Assembly: GCF_029931775.1 (NCBI RefSeq)
Contig: NC_079332.1
Location: 18,793,803-18,857,802 of the forward strand
Direction of reading: 5' to 3'
Source of the DNA: Euleptes europaea
Lineage: Eukaryota; Chordata; Lepidosauria; Squamata; Sphaerodactylidae
Length of the DNA: 64,000 bases
This document shows, one piece after another, positions 47,189 through 57,268 of the stretch. A model generated the notes under the pieces. The model was not told where the DNA came from, did not search any database, and worked only from the letters and a program-made list of their open reading frames with translations. Position 1 is the stretch's first letter, and each line of letters starts with the position of its first letter. Made by a program: the position numbers and the translations under genes.

Positions 47189-47648
47189 TGGAATGGTAGT
47201 ACTTTGAGGTTGGCTGGCGGGTATTGCGTGAGATTATGAGATGGGGGTTAGGGAGGAGGAGGAGGAGGAGGCAACTCCTCGGGTTGATTTCTGCTTCTTG
47301 GAGGAGATCTAGAATTACTCAGGAACTTGGCAGGCGTTAAAGCCACACATTTTTATTTTGTACAAAGGACCCTATTCATTCCGGCCCGTGGCTCCCACTT
47401 CGGATGAATTGATCCCCAGCGGCAGAAAGCGCCTCCTCTTCCTCGTGTTTCTCACCCTCCAAAACAATGTAAGCTGCAGCTGGACTTCAGGTGCGAGGCA
47501 GTGCTGGGGGGGGAGGGGGGGTCGTGCCAGGAAGACAGATTTCCCCCCCCTGTTGATTTACCGTACGGAAAGTTGGATAGAAAGTTTAATGCTTTGGATT
47601 TTGTGCCTCGAATGTTCAGGCCAAAATGGGAAAGGGATGAGGAATCTG

Positions 47649-47890
47649 GAGAGCCAGCGTGGTGTAGAGGTTAAGAGTGGTGGTTTGGAGTGGCGGACTC
47701 TGATCTGGAGAACCGGGTTGGTTTCCCCACTCCTCCACATGAAGCCAGCTGGGTGACCTTGGGCTAGTCACACTTTCTCAGCCCCACCTCCCTCACAGGG
47801 TGTCTGTTGTGGGGAGGGAAGGTGATTGTGAGCCAGTTTGGTTCTCCCTTAAGTGGTAGAGAAAGTTGGCATAGAAAAACCAACTCTCTT
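47649..47890 (+). mobile_element. tRNA-derived SINE (family A), full length
   Basis: The reference copy for the family: head GAGCCAGCGTGGTGTAGAGG TTAAGAG (box A), B-box region AACCGGGTTGGTTTCCCC, then GAAGCCAGCTGGGTGACCTT and GTAAGTGGTAGAGAAAG-like words, tail ACCAACTCTCTTCTCCTCCT. Confidence 0.88.
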
Positions 47891-47911
47891 CTCCTCCTCG
47901 TCCTCTCTCTG

Positions 47912-48135
47912 GGGAGGGGCCGTGGCTCAGTGGCAGACAATACTGATTTTGATGGACCAAGGGTCTGATTCAGTATCAGGCAGCTTCATGTGTTCATGTG
48001 TTCTCTCTCAGCCCCACCTCCCTCCCAAGGTGTCTGTTGTGGGGAGAGGAAGGGAAGGCAATAGTAAGCCAGTTTGAGTCTCCTTAAAAAGGTAGAGATA
48101 ATGGGGTATAAAAACCAACTCTTCTTCTCCTCTCT
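47912..48135 (+). mobile_element. SINE fragments (family B head-tail deletion, then family A 3' part)
   Basis: 47912-48002 joins a family B head (CCGTGGCTCAGTGGCAGA) directly to its tail (CAATACTGATTTTGATGGAC), an internal deletion. 48003-48135 is a family A 3' half (CAGCCCCACCTCCCTCCCAA). Confidence 0.72.
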
Positions 48136-48439
48136 GTCTGTGGGAGTGGGAGGAGATAAATAACTTTCTCACGGGAAGGGGGGCATTTCTCACCCTTTGG
48201 GAAACGGTTCTGGACAGCCAAGTTTCAGACTGGTGCTCGCCGTTTGAATGCTCGAAGGAAGAGCGCTATCGGATTTAATCAACTGATGGGAAAAGACGGC
48301 TTCTGAATAAGCACTTCCCATCAATGGCCCTGTGATGCATTTTGTGGCTACGGGGAGGAAAACCGCTTGCAGGCGTGTGCTGCGTGCACCATTAGCCGGC
48401 AGTTTCCAGCGCCTCTTGCCGGCTCTCTTCGCTTTCTTT

Positions 48440-48600
48440 CAGAGGGCTGCTGCCGTGTGGGTCTGCAGTAGAGCAGCTCGATTCAAGTCCAGGAGCACCT
48501 GAGAGACCCGCAACGTTTTCGGGGTAAGAGCTTTCGAGAGTCAGAGCTCTCGAAAACTTGTGGGTCTCTCAGGTACTCCTGGACTTGAGCCTAGTTCTTT
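48440..48600. mobile_element. Fold-back repeat (GATTCGAGTCCAG family), short hairpin form
   Basis: Left half TTCAAGTCCAGGAGCACCTG AGAGACC, right half complementary GGTCTCTCAGGTACTCCTGG ACTTGAG, with TTTCGAGAGTCAGAGCTCTC in the centre. Arms about 60 bp. Confidence 0.75.
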
Positions 48601-48629
48601 GCTTTCTTTTTCTAAAAAAGAGAGGAATC

Positions 48630-49107
48630 TCGCAAGTCACAGCTGACCTAATGGCAACCCAGCATGGTTTTCAAGGCTAGAGAGAGACTAACACGGGTGG
48701 CTTGCCACAGCCTGCCTCTGCCTGGACTTCAGGGGGTCTCCCGTCCAAGGGCTGACCCTGGCTTAGCTTCTGAGATCTGGTGAGATCAGGCTAGTCTGGG
48801 GCTATCCAGGTCAGGGGAAGAGACAAACAGAGGTGGTTGGCCATTGCTTGCCTCTGCATAGCAGCCCTGGACTTCCTTGGGGGTCTCCCATCCAAGTACT
48901 GACTTAGCTTCTGGGATGCAGTCAGGCTAGCCTGGGTCATCCAGGTCAGGGCAAAGGACATACAGAGGCTGTTTGCCGTTGCCTGCCTTTGGGTAGCAAT
49001 GCTAGACTTCCTTGGGGGTCTCCCGTCCAAGGGCTAACCAGGGGGTGACCCTGCTTAGCCTCTGAGATCTGGTCCAATGGGGCTAGCATGGGGCTATCCA
49101 GATCACT
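48630..49107 (-). mobile_element. 5S rRNA-derived SINE, array of three units
   Basis: Three tandem units (about 48640-48810, 48812-48945, 48946-49107), each with a 5S-like core read on the minus strand: AGATCTCAGAAGCTAAGC (A-box region) and CTTGGACGGGAGACCCC (C-box region), matching vertebrate 5S rRNA positions of roughly 40-95. The rest of each unit (GGTGGTTGGCCATTGCTTGC CTCTGC) is the SINE body. It lies in the SOCS1 intron, antisense. Confidence 0.82.
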
Positions 49108-49258
49108 GTGTTTATACAGTGGCGGGGGATGCTTTGGGCTTGCTTCCGGGGGACCTAACCACCTTCTCCGTCTTGGATTGCAGGAGAGCTCCGAGCCAGC
49201 TGCCCTTCCTTGGCCCCTGACGCGATGGAAGACCGCCCCGACTGGTCCGCGATATAGA

Positions 49259-49861
49259 ATGGTCGCGCGGAGCAGCGTGCGGCCTGAAAATGCCCGAGCG
49301 AGGGAGCTGCGGCATCGGCTGGAGCCCCCCGTGCGGGACCCTTCTCGGCCCTGCGTCCCCCGCGGCCTGGCCGGCCCGGACAGCCACTTCCACACCTTCC
49401 GCTCCCAGGCGGACTTCAGCAGCATCATCCACACCAGCGCCATGCTGGAGGCGTGCGGCTTCTACTGGGGGCCCTTGTCCGTCAGCGCCGCTCACGAGAA
49501 GCTCAGGGGCGAGCCGGTGGGCACCTTTCTCATCCGGGACAGCCGGCAGAAGAACTGTTTCTTCACCATCAGCGTTAGGACTGCCTCCGGGCCCACCAGC
49601 ATCCGCGTCATCTTCCAGGCAGGCCGCTTCAGCCTGGATGGCAGCAAAGAGGATTTCGGCTGTCTCTTCAAGCTGCTTGAACATTATGTCAGCTCTGCAC
49701 GGAAGGTCCTGGTGGCCCCTTTGCGCAAAGTGCGCATGCGCTCCTTGCAGGACCTGTGCCGCAAAAGCATCATGACAGCGCTCGGGGAGGAGAATCTAAG
49801 CTGCGTCCCCCTCAATCCGGTTTTAAAGGATTACTTGGCTTCTTTTCCATTTAAGTTGTAA
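49259..49861 (+). CDS. SOCS1: Suppressor of cytokine signalling 1
   Basis: SOCS1 shuts down JAK-STAT signalling (interferon, IL-2/4/6 families) by blocking JAK kinases and by ubiquitin ligation with elongin B/C and cullin 5. The 200-residue frame (human 211) has all parts: a variable N-tail 1-41; the kinase inhibitory region [11 protein letters not shown] at 43-53; the extended SH2 helix and SH2 domain from about 55 to 155, with FYWGPLSV at 68-75 and the phosphotyrosine-binding FLIRDSRQ at 90-97 (Arg93); and the SOCS box 162-200 with [10 protein letters not shown] (BC box) and [11 protein letters not shown] (Cul5-type box). It ends SFPFKL as in other vertebrates. The start is the first ATG after the uORF 2 stop, matching human MVAHNQ; an upstream in-frame ATG at 49088 is in the intron. 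One coding exon, as in mammals. Confidence 0.98.
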   Translation: MVARSSVRPENARARELRHRLEPPVRDPSRPCVPRGLAGPDSHFHTFRSQADFSSIIHTSAMLEACGFYWGPLSVSAAHEKLRGEPVGTFLIRDSRQKNCFFTISVRTASGPTSIRVIFQAGRFSLDGSKEDFGCLFKLLEHYVSSARKVLVAPLRKVRMRSLQDLCRKSIMTALGEENLSCVPLNPVLKDYLASFPFKL

Positions 49862-50315
49862 AAACTCTGCATTAAATCCCTCGAATGAGTGAGTGGGGCC
49901 AGTGGAACTTCCAACCACTGGAGCTTGGCAGCGGCAGCCCCCGGAGTGTGGCCACAATCACGAGGGCCACGTGGGAGAGATCCACTGGTGCACTGGAAAT
50001 GTGGTTCTGAGGGATTGTGGAAAATGCCGGGGGCTTGGAAGTAATCCGAGCAAGCGATTGACAAATACGCGAAGGAATCCAGTGTCTGGATTTGCAGGAC
50101 CTTGTCGGAAGCAAACCCGCCTATTTTTGTAGCAGTTCCGCTGTATTGGGTGATGGATCTTGAGAACACTTGACTTTTCATGTTTACACAAATGGGGAAA
50201 AACTCTTTGCACAATCTGGGGCAACGGGAAGCCCTGGGGGGTAATTTTCTGCTGGGCAGAATATTTTGTAAAAATTTTTATATATATATTATATATAATA
50301 TTTTTGAAAGGCAAT

Positions 50316-50321
50316 AATAAA
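50316..50321 (+). promoter_or_regulatory. SOCS1: SOCS1 poly(A) signal AATAAA
   Basis: AATAAA followed by a T/GT-rich stretch (CTTTATTGTAAAAGTTTTTT), 455 bases after the stop codon. It is the only canonical hexamer close downstream of SOCS1. Confidence 0.8.
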
Positions 50322-50340
50322 CTTTATTGTAAAAGTTTTT

Positions 50341-51330
50341 TAAAAAACCAGTTTTCTCTGGTCTTTATCTGAATGGGATTCAGATTGGGCAACCATGCGT
50401 GATTTTTGTTAGTGTAAGAATTGGAGCCAGAAGTGGGCGGGAGGGCTTGACCCTGTGCCCTCAGTCTCAAGGATCCGGTTCTTAGTCTGTAACCAGCATT
50501 GGACTTCAAAGAGTCCTCAAGGGAATGTTCAGGCCTCGTTTTTTTAGTTCTAAAAAAAGAAGTACTCAAGTTGTAATTCCCACAAAACCCTTCAAATGGC
50601 CATTGGGCAAAAGAGAGCCCCCCCCCACCCCGGTCTCCCTCGGTTTCCCAGCGTGTGGAAGGGTAGCAAGCAGGCGAAGCACTTGGTGAAGCTTCAAGCA
50701 GCCATAGCCAAATTGACCTCACAAGAGAGCCACCACAATCAAGCCTCTGTTCCTGGTAGAGGATGGCAGAGGTTTAGAAATTACTGAAGTCCAAATGGGG
50801 CGTCGTTAGATTTTTTTTTTAATGGGGAGGGGAAAGAAATGTGCTCTTTAAGGTGAACCCTACAGCTACAGGGTGAACCCCTTGAACTGAGTGCCCTTTG
50901 AATATGTTGTCTGCCTTTCCATGTTGTGGCATCTTGTGTAATCCTATGTTGGGACTCGGAGGGATCCCAGAGGTCATCTAGTCTCCCCCACCATCCCAAC
51001 CCACCGGGGGGGGGTGTTCTTGCCTGAACTCCCCCTCTAAATTCTTGCACATGCTGTGGAGTTGCCCTGTTCCCTCTACAATTTATCCTTCAAGAGTAGT
51101 GGTTTTCCCCCCCCTTTAATCACGCATTAGAAGCCAGCTGCTAATCAGTTGTATGGCGGTGGTGGGGGAGCCTGGGGAGAGCCCTGGGCAGCCTTCAGAG
51201 GAACCCTAGATGCAGTACAGCAATGGGGGGAGGGTGTTGGTGGGGCTCAGCACCCTTATATGCAGCAAACTAAGGGCTCAGAAAATGTTGCCCTGCCTCT
51301 GAACATGGAAGTTCTGCCTAGTCATCACAG
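50341..51330. other. Gene-free stretch downstream of SOCS1
   Basis: A possible CR1 3' terminus scrap near 50950-51000 (GGGACTCGGAGGGATCCCAG, AGGTCATCTAGTC). Nothing else recognised, in particular no protamine or transition protein gene, which follow SOCS1 in mammals. Confidence 0.45.
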
Positions 51331-51334
51331 CTAG

Positions 51335-51495
51335 GAGCAAGAGACTTAACAGAGGCGGGTTTGCCATTGCCTGCCTCTGCACAGCAACCCTGGACTTCCT
51401 TGGTGGTATTGCATCCAAGTATTAACCAGGCCTGACCTGGTTTAGCTTCCATGATCAGATGAGATGAAGGTAGCTGGGACCATCCAGGCCAGGAC
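51335..51495 (-). mobile_element. 5S rRNA-derived SINE, single unit
   Basis: One diverged unit: GGGTTTGCCATTGCCTGCCT, then CATCCAAGTATTAACCAGGC and TTTAGCTTCCATGATCAGAT, the 5S-like core in reverse, ending CCATCCAGGCCAGG. Confidence 0.78.
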
Positions 51496-53885
51496 TATTC
51501 TCCCTTGGCTTTTTTTCCAAACCGAAAAGTCCCAGGCTCGCCAGCCTTTCCTTATTGCAAAGATACTCCAACCCTGCCATCCTCTTGGTTGCCCTCTTCG
51601 TCATTTCCCCCCAGCTTTGCGACATCCCCAGAACTTCACACAGGGCTTCAAATGAGGCCTCATCCTGCCACTGTTCAAGGGTGCTGCTGTATCAGGTGCT
51701 TTATTTTCAGCCCTTTTCCTAGTTGTTGCAGGCGTGGAGTTTGCCTTTTTCACAGCCGCTGTTGACATTTTTCTCTGAGCTGGCCACCAGATCTTGCTTG
51801 CTCACGCAATCTCAGCCAGTTCAGTCCCGTGACTGTCAGCTGCAACCGTTGGGGATTGGGCCCCAGGCACTTCTCCTTGCAGAACAAGTATTCTGCCAAA
51901 GAACTAGTTTTTAAAATTAAGACCAGGGGCAAATTGGGAACGTTGCCCAACCAGTCGCAGTGGCAGTCACGCCCTGCTTAAGACACTGCCTGCGATCTGT
52001 TGCAACCAAGACGAGAAGCATGAGGACGTGGAGACTGTCTTGGGGGGGTGGATGCTGGAGACCATTGCTTCTTGCTTCCCTAGAACCTCGAATCCAACGC
52101 CAGATGCACAAAGAAGCATTTCAGGGGGGCCCTTTCCCTTCCCACTTGTTCAGCAAAAACCCTGTCTGCAGGATATTCTTTCCGCTTTTGTATACCCGGC
52201 AGGGAGTTTGGATAAGGGACGTCCAGTTTGCCAAAGGGAGGTGGCTTCCATCTCGTTTATTTAACGGTACGTGCCTCCCGAGGGTGCCTCCCCGACTGGT
52301 TGCTAGCCTTGGTCTTGCAAAAATAATATCAAAGATGAAGGAACCTGCAACCATGACGGCCCATCGTGAGGGTCTCGTAGGGTCTCACGGGCCATGGCTT
52401 GGGGGGGGATGCACCTAGACCATCGCCTTGGGCGCCGGCGTCAGAGGGGTGCCCAAACCAGCCGTGCTGCTGCCACTCTTAGGCTCTGCTGCGGCAGCCC
52501 GTGGTACGCCTCCTCCGCCCTCCATCGGGAGCAGGGCCTTTTCGCCTCCCAATCCAGCCCCCACAAGAGGCACAGTCCCATGGCAAGTTGCAGCCCCGCC
52601 CCCAGTGAGGGTGGCATTAGTGGGGGCAGCTTCCCCATGGTGGAGGGGGGAGGTTGGCAGCTCCCCTACAGTGCAGGGCTGTGTGTGTGTGAAGTCCTTT
52701 GCCTTGAGCTGGCCCTGCTGGGGAGGGGTGTCAGCCCTGGCTCTCCCCCCCCCCATAGGCAATACAAGAAGCTGAATGCCAAGGGGCGCCAGGTGGCTGG
52801 GTTGAGCACCCACACCCCTGCCCCGGGCTGTCCCTTTCCCCCTGCCCTGGACAGCTGAGTGGAAGCCGTTGTGCTGTGTGCTTCTCTGAAGCTGGAGAAA
52901 GCGGCAAAAATGGTGGTGGTGGGGAGCCACTGGGGGGGATTCTATTCTTCTGCCCCCACTATGCTTAGGAGCAGATTGGTTTTTGGCCAGAGGAGTGAAA
53001 TGGTGCAGAGGGGCTCTGGTGTGACCAACCATTATTCTCCTTTCAGCGTAAGAAGACAGTTGGGTAAAGGATCAGGACTGAGAGGGAGTGTGTCCTTTAA
53101 GGATGCCATTGCTCACAAGAGGAGGCAGCGGCTCTCAGCCAAGCAGTGCGCATGCACACTCGTGGGCAAGGCTTTTGGCTGGCACACAGGGACCCGAACT
53201 CGGCTTTTGGCTCATCCAGCAGCTGCGCTGGGTCGAAACGCACCCTCCAAACTCCCAGGTATTGGGAGCAACATGTGACAGGCCAGGAGGCCACCTATGG
53301 GGAGGCCTATAAGGGCCAGGGCCAAGCAACACCAACACACATGCGCGCATACCCCACTAGCTCCCAATGCAGGGCAAAAATCCTCCTGGAATTCCTCCTG
53401 GGCCAGCGCTGCTGAAAGGAACAGCCGTGCAGCCTCTGTTTACAACCCAAAAGCATTCCCCCCGCCCCCCGCGAGCACCAGATGTCCTTGGGCAGCCCTG
53501 TTGCGCAACCACTTCCTAGGAATTGAGGTCCATGCTGGAAGCAGCTCGGCTGAGCGCCGGCCAGGAAGGCTACCGGAGCACTCACAGGCACCCTGCTTCA
53601 GAGGCCTGCCTTGCAGGCTTCTGCTTCAGAGGCCCGCAATCTGTGGCCCGTCTTGAGCACGGCAAGTCTGCAGAGTGGCACGAAGCAGGTGAGGTGAACG
53701 AAACCCCCAGGCAAGGCAAGGGACATCCCATGCGCCATGCTTCACAAGGCAATGTGAGCCACCTGGCTCCGGTCCACATCTAGAATGGATCTTCTGCAAT
53801 CCAGCATGTTCCTTCCGCCTTCAACTGGAACGGGGGCTGAGGCCACAGGCAGAATATCCAGGCGTGATTCGCAGGCCTGGGCAGG
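51496..53885. other. Gene-free stretch, no gene recognised
   Basis: Includes GC-rich parts (52.4-52.85 kb) with open frames that have no family resemblance. The part 52.9-53.45 kb has features that could be an old LTR (a TATA-like GGCCTATAAGG near 53305), but I could not define ends. No splice-bounded exon seen. Confidence 0.4.
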
Positions 53886-53887
53886 GA

Positions 53888-54352
53888 AACATAGAAACAC
53901 AGAGGTGGAAGGGACCTCAAGGGTCATCTAGTCCAACCCCTTGCACAATGCAGGACATTCACAGCTACCTCCGCCCATACACCCCCAGTGACCCCTGCTC
54001 TATGCCCAGAGGAAGGCGAAAAACCCTCCAGGATCCCTGGGCCAATCTGGCTTGGAGGAAAATGCCTTCCTGTCCCCAAAGTGGTGATCAGCATGTAAGA
54101 AAGGGCCACGAGAGCCAAGCCCTGACTCACCCCTCCCTGCCCTCCCTCTCACGATCTGCCCAAGGTCACAGAATCAGCATTGCTGACAGATGGCCATCTA
54201 GCCTCTGCTTAAAAACCTCCAGGGAAGGAGAGTCCGTCACCTCCCAAGGAAGCCTGCTCCACTGAGGAACCGCTCTGACTGTCAGGAAGTTCTTCCAAAT
54301 GTCTAGATGGAAACTCTACATTTAATCTCAACCCCTTGGTTCTGGCCCGACC
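53888..54352 (-). mobile_element. CR1 LINE 3' end with ORF2 tail
   Basis: 3' terminus AACATAGAAACACAGAGGTG, the subfamily stretch AAGGGCCACGAGAGCCAAG, and the ORF2 tail to CCCTTGGTTCTGGCCCGACC. 5'-truncated. Confidence 0.9.
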
Positions 54353-54449
54353 TTGAAGATGTACCCACAAAAGGGCACGGTAGGAACAGCAGCTGGGGGA
54401 CGTGACAGGATGGGGAAGATGGAGATGGTAAGGCATTACCTTGTTTATT

Positions 54450-54692
54450 TCCTTTAATTTACTTCATTTATACCTCACTTTTCTCCCCAATGGGGACCCA
54501 AAGCAGCTTACACTGTTCTCCTCTCCTCCAGTTTATCCTCACAACAACCCTGTGAGGTAGCTTAGGCTGAGAATGTGCGACTGGCCCAAGGTCACTCAGC
54601 AAGCTTCCAGGGCAGAGTGGGGATTCGAACCCGGGTCTCCCAGATCCTAGTCCAATGCTCTCGCCACCACGCCACACTGTCTGTGGGGAGGG
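54450..54692 (-). mobile_element. MIR-like tRNA-derived SINE (family C), full length
   Basis: Tail side TTTATACCTCACTTTTCTCC, CACAACAACCCTGTGAGGTA, then GGGGATTCGAACCCGGGTCT (B box in reverse) and the head GCCACCACGCCACACTG. The cleanest copy of this family here. Confidence 0.8.
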
Positions 54693-54734
54693 TGTGGAAC
54701 TGTGAGTTTCAGCCCCAGAATGCTTGATGCAGCT

Positions 54735-55108
54735 CACATGAACACAGGAAGCTGCCTTCTACTGAATCAGACCATCAAGGTCCATCGAAGTCAGTCTTGT
54801 CTACTCAGACCGGCAGCGGCTCTCCAGGATCTCAGGCAGAGGTCTTTCCCATCACCTACTTGCCTGGTCCCTTTAACTGGAGACGCTGCCAGGGGTTGAA
54901 CCTGGGACCCTCTGCATGCGAAGCAGATGCTCTGCCACTGAGCCACAGCCCCTCCCCATGGCTCTCCAGGGTCTCAGGCAGGGGTCTTTCCCATCACCTA
55001 CCTGCCTAGTCCCATTAACTGGAGATGCTGCGGGGGATTGAACCTGGGACCTTCCACGTGCCAAGCAGATGCTCTGCCACTGAGCCACGGCCCCTCCCCA
55101 TGGCTTGC
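54735..55108 (-). mobile_element. Two tandem tRNA-derived SINEs (family B)
   Basis: Minus-strand copies at 54735-54957 and 54958-55108. Heads read GGGGCCGTGGCTCAGTGGCA on the minus strand. Same dimer layout as at 13.9 kb. Confidence 0.83.
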
Positions 55109-55564
55109 CTCGTTTAAGTGGGGAAGGGAGGTTCCCCCCCCCTGCCAAATTGCTGCTCTGAAAAGGCTATAAAAAGGGCAGCCAGTTAACTGAAGTGCAA
55201 ATTATCTTTGCTGCAGCGGCCAGTTTTTTGTTCCCTTCCTAACTGATCTTGCAGGGGGGGGGCATGAGAGGTGGAGGAGCCCCCCCCCCATTGGCGGCAG
55301 GTGAACAGTCTGGCAATTAGACCATTAGGCCAAAGGCACCGAGGAAAAGGGCACTTGCATTAAGTGTACTCCCAAGGAAGGAAGTGGCTCTTTTATCACC
55401 CAGAGCAGGAAATTTATGAACCTCCCCTGGCCAGTGACAAAGTTAGTGTGTCGCAGGTGGGCCATGAATAAGGTCGGCTCAGATGCTGTCTGCCACACTG
55501 CAAAACCCAGCAGGCAAAAGGAAACGTCTGGGTTGGCCAGGCCGGATCGGACACACAGGGGCAT
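55109..55564. other. Gene-free stretch, no feature recognised
   Basis: No exon or repeat family recognised. Confidence 0.4.
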
Positions 55565-56098
55565 AGGGTTGCCAACCTCCAGGTGGTCTACCTAGAGAAA
55601 ACAAAGGCTCAGTGTTGTACGGATAATGGAAAAGATCCAAACAGCACTCACAAATATATAGCTGGGCTACCAAAAAGCATAAAAAAGTCCATCACGGACA
55701 ATATACATAGACTTACCTGATTCCAGGATATTTCTAAACTTTATTGTATCATGCTGGACTGATATCGAGAAATTTGTATGTGTATCTTCCAATATAGGAC
55801 TGTATTTTGTATATATATATGCTCACTTTTTGCACCCTTGCACCTTATAAATTAATTGCTATATTCTATATATTTGTGAGTGCTGTTTGGATCTTTTCCA
55901 ACCTCCAGGTGGTGGCTGGAGATCTCCCGCTATTACAACGGATCTCCAGGCAACAGAGATCAGTTCGCCTGGAGAAAACGGCCGCTTTGGAAAGTTGACT
56001 GTATGGCAACGAAGTCCCTCCCCTCCCCAAAGCCTGCCCTCCTCCAGCTCCACCCCCAAATCTCCAGGTATTTCCCAATCTGGAGCTGGCAACCCTAG
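55565..56098. mobile_element. hAT-type MITE (GGTTGCC family), split by an insert
   Basis: TAGGGTTGCCAACCTCCAGG starts at 55565; the body resumes at 55914 and ends GGAGCTGGCAACCCTA at 56098. The insert is at 55588-55897. Confidence 0.88.
55588..55897. mobile_element. Second fold-back insert in a MITE
   Basis: A 310-bp insert flanked by the direct repeat CCAACCTCCAGGTGGT (16 bp; 55572-55587 and 55898-55913). It has inverted arms of 30 bp (AAAAGATCCAAACAGCACTC and on, 55630-55659; complement 55868-55897). AT-rich core, no reading frame. Similar in style to the 7.5-8.3 kb insert but not the same sequence. Confidence 0.75.
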
Positions 56099-56750
56099 AG
56101 GGGCACCATTATTTTAGGGGTGCCAGTCAGGAAAGTGGACTCCAGGATCAATAACCAATACAAACCAAATCACAATCGCCAAAGCCATCGACCCAATGAA
56201 AAGCAGCAGCAGGAAACAACTGCAACTAAAAACAGGAAATTAATTTTAAAAAATTATACTAGCTGCTATTAAATAGATAAAGCAAGCAAAAACCCTCCCC
56301 CCCCCTTTGTTTAGGGCCAAAGGCATATCAGGAGCCAATCACCGAGCTCAGAGGGTATGTATAATTTGCCCTGGTGTTATCCCAGAAGCCAGGGTCTGGT
56401 TGTGGGGCGTGGGCTTATGCGGCTGTTCGTGGTGTCTCCACCACTGCAGGATTTACTGCCAAGCCATCCAACCAAAACATTTCTGTGTTGTGTGGCCGGG
56501 CAGCAAAGGTCTCGGCTCATGTCCATTTCTAGCTCTTCTGGATTCCTCAGCAGCATCCAATGCCTTCAGGTGTGGTTCCCTTCTGGGACCATACGTGGCG
56601 GTCCTGATCTTCGCTGGTCCACGGAGCCCAGAGCAAGGAAATTGCTGCCCTCGGCCTTCTAGTTTCCATTTGCAAATCTTCAGAGGAAATAATGCCCATA
56701 GTTGTGGAGCAAGCCCTGACAGCTGGGGGGCAGGGAGGGGGGAACTATAC
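56099..56750. other. Gene-free stretch, no feature recognised
   Basis: No exon or repeat family recognised. Confidence 0.4.
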
Positions 56751-56751
56751 A

Positions 56752-56952
56752 TGAACCCATGAAGCTGCCTTCTACTGAATCAGACCCTGGGTCCATCCAA
56801 GTCATTATTGTCTACTCATACTGGCAGTAGCTCTCCAGGGTCTCAGGCAGAGGTCTTTCACGTCATCTACTTGCCTCGTCCCTTCAACTGGAGATGCTGC
56901 CAGGGATTGAACCTGGGACCTTCTGCATGCCTAGCAGAGGCTCTACCACATC
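56752..56952 (-). mobile_element. tRNA-derived SINE (family B)
   Basis: Minus-strand copy from CATGAAGCTGCCTTCTACTG to CTAGCAGAGGCTCTACCAC. The head end is truncated by the CR1 that follows. Confidence 0.82.
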
Positions 56953-57268
56953 AGCAATGCTGATTCTGTGAACTTTGGCAGATCGTGAGAGGGACGGGCA
57001 GGAAGGGTTGTGCCAGCCTTTGGCTCTCTTGGCCCTTTCTTACACTCCCAGGGAAATGCCGATGCCACTCTGGGGTCAGGAAGCAATTTTCCTCCAGGCC
57101 AGATTGGCCAAAGTTCCTGGTGGGTTTTTTTTTTTTTTTGGCCATCTTCTAGGCATGGAGTAGGGGTCACTGCAGGAGTGTGTGTGTGGTGGGGAGGGTA
57201 ACTGTGAATTTCCTGCATTGTGCAGGGGGTTGGACGCCCTTCCAGCTCTATGTTTTTATGACAAAAAT
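56953..57268 (+). mobile_element. CR1 LINE 3' UTR fragment
   Basis: CAGCAATGCTGATTCTGTGA through the subfamily stretch TTGGCTCTCTTGGCCCTTTC to GGGGGTTGGACGCCCTTCCA. A T-run lies at 57125-57138. Confidence 0.88.

Larger units (their letters stand above)
46011..49183 (+). other. SOCS1: SOCS1 intron 1
   Basis: Bounded by GTGAGCC at 46011 and TTGGATTGCAG at 49183, 3173 bases. It holds family A SINEs (46.9 and 47.65 kb), a family B piece, a fold-back repeat and a three-unit 5S-derived SINE that stops about 75 bases before the acceptor. No other exon is recognised. The first 400 bases are still part of the CpG island. Confidence 0.75.
45820..49220 (+). promoter_or_regulatory. SOCS1 upstream ORF 1 (spliced, 75 codons)
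   Basis: ATG at 45820 in exon 1, open to the donor at 46010 (63 codons plus 2 bases). After joining to exon 2 at 49184 it ends at TGA 49218-49220. It is rich in Ala and Pro from GC bias. It ends 38 bases before the SOCS1 ATG. Expected to lower SOCS1 translation; a uORF of this kind is reported for mammalian SOCS1. Confidence 0.6.
45911..49257 (+). promoter_or_regulatory. SOCS1 upstream ORF 2 (spliced, 57 codons, stop one base before SOCS1 ATG)
   Basis: ATG at 45911, context GAGCATGC, starts a run of prolines coded by (CCG)n. The frame crosses the splice (46010 to 49184) and continues [20 protein letters not shown] to TAG at 49255-49257. The SOCS1 start codon begins at 49259. A further in-frame ATG at 49225 (context GCGATGG, close to Kozak) shares this stop, so even scanning ribosomes that miss exon 1 starts meet a uORF. 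Confidence 0.65.
49184..50340 (+). other. SOCS1: SOCS1 exon 2 (5' UTR end, CDS and 3' UTR)
   Basis: The exon starts after TTGGATTGCAG at 49184 and runs through the coding region to about 20 bases past the poly(A) signal. The 3' UTR is about 480 bases, turning AT-rich near 50260-50340. Poly(A) site by signal position only. Confidence 0.8.

Noticed and set aside
49088-49258. N-terminal extension of SOCS1 from an in-frame ATG at 49088
   Set aside because: The first part lies in the intron and the 5S-derived SINE, before the acceptor at 49183; other vertebrate SOCS1 proteins start at the position of 49259.
52394-52858. A 154-codon frame downstream of SOCS1, considered as a protamine or transition protein gene
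   Set aside because: It lacks the arginine clusters and small-exon layout of those genes and has no splice sites in place.
53270-53530. An LTR starting at TGTGACAGGCCAGG with a TATA-like word
   Set aside because: I could not find a matching end, a target duplication or a second copy, so it stays unassigned.
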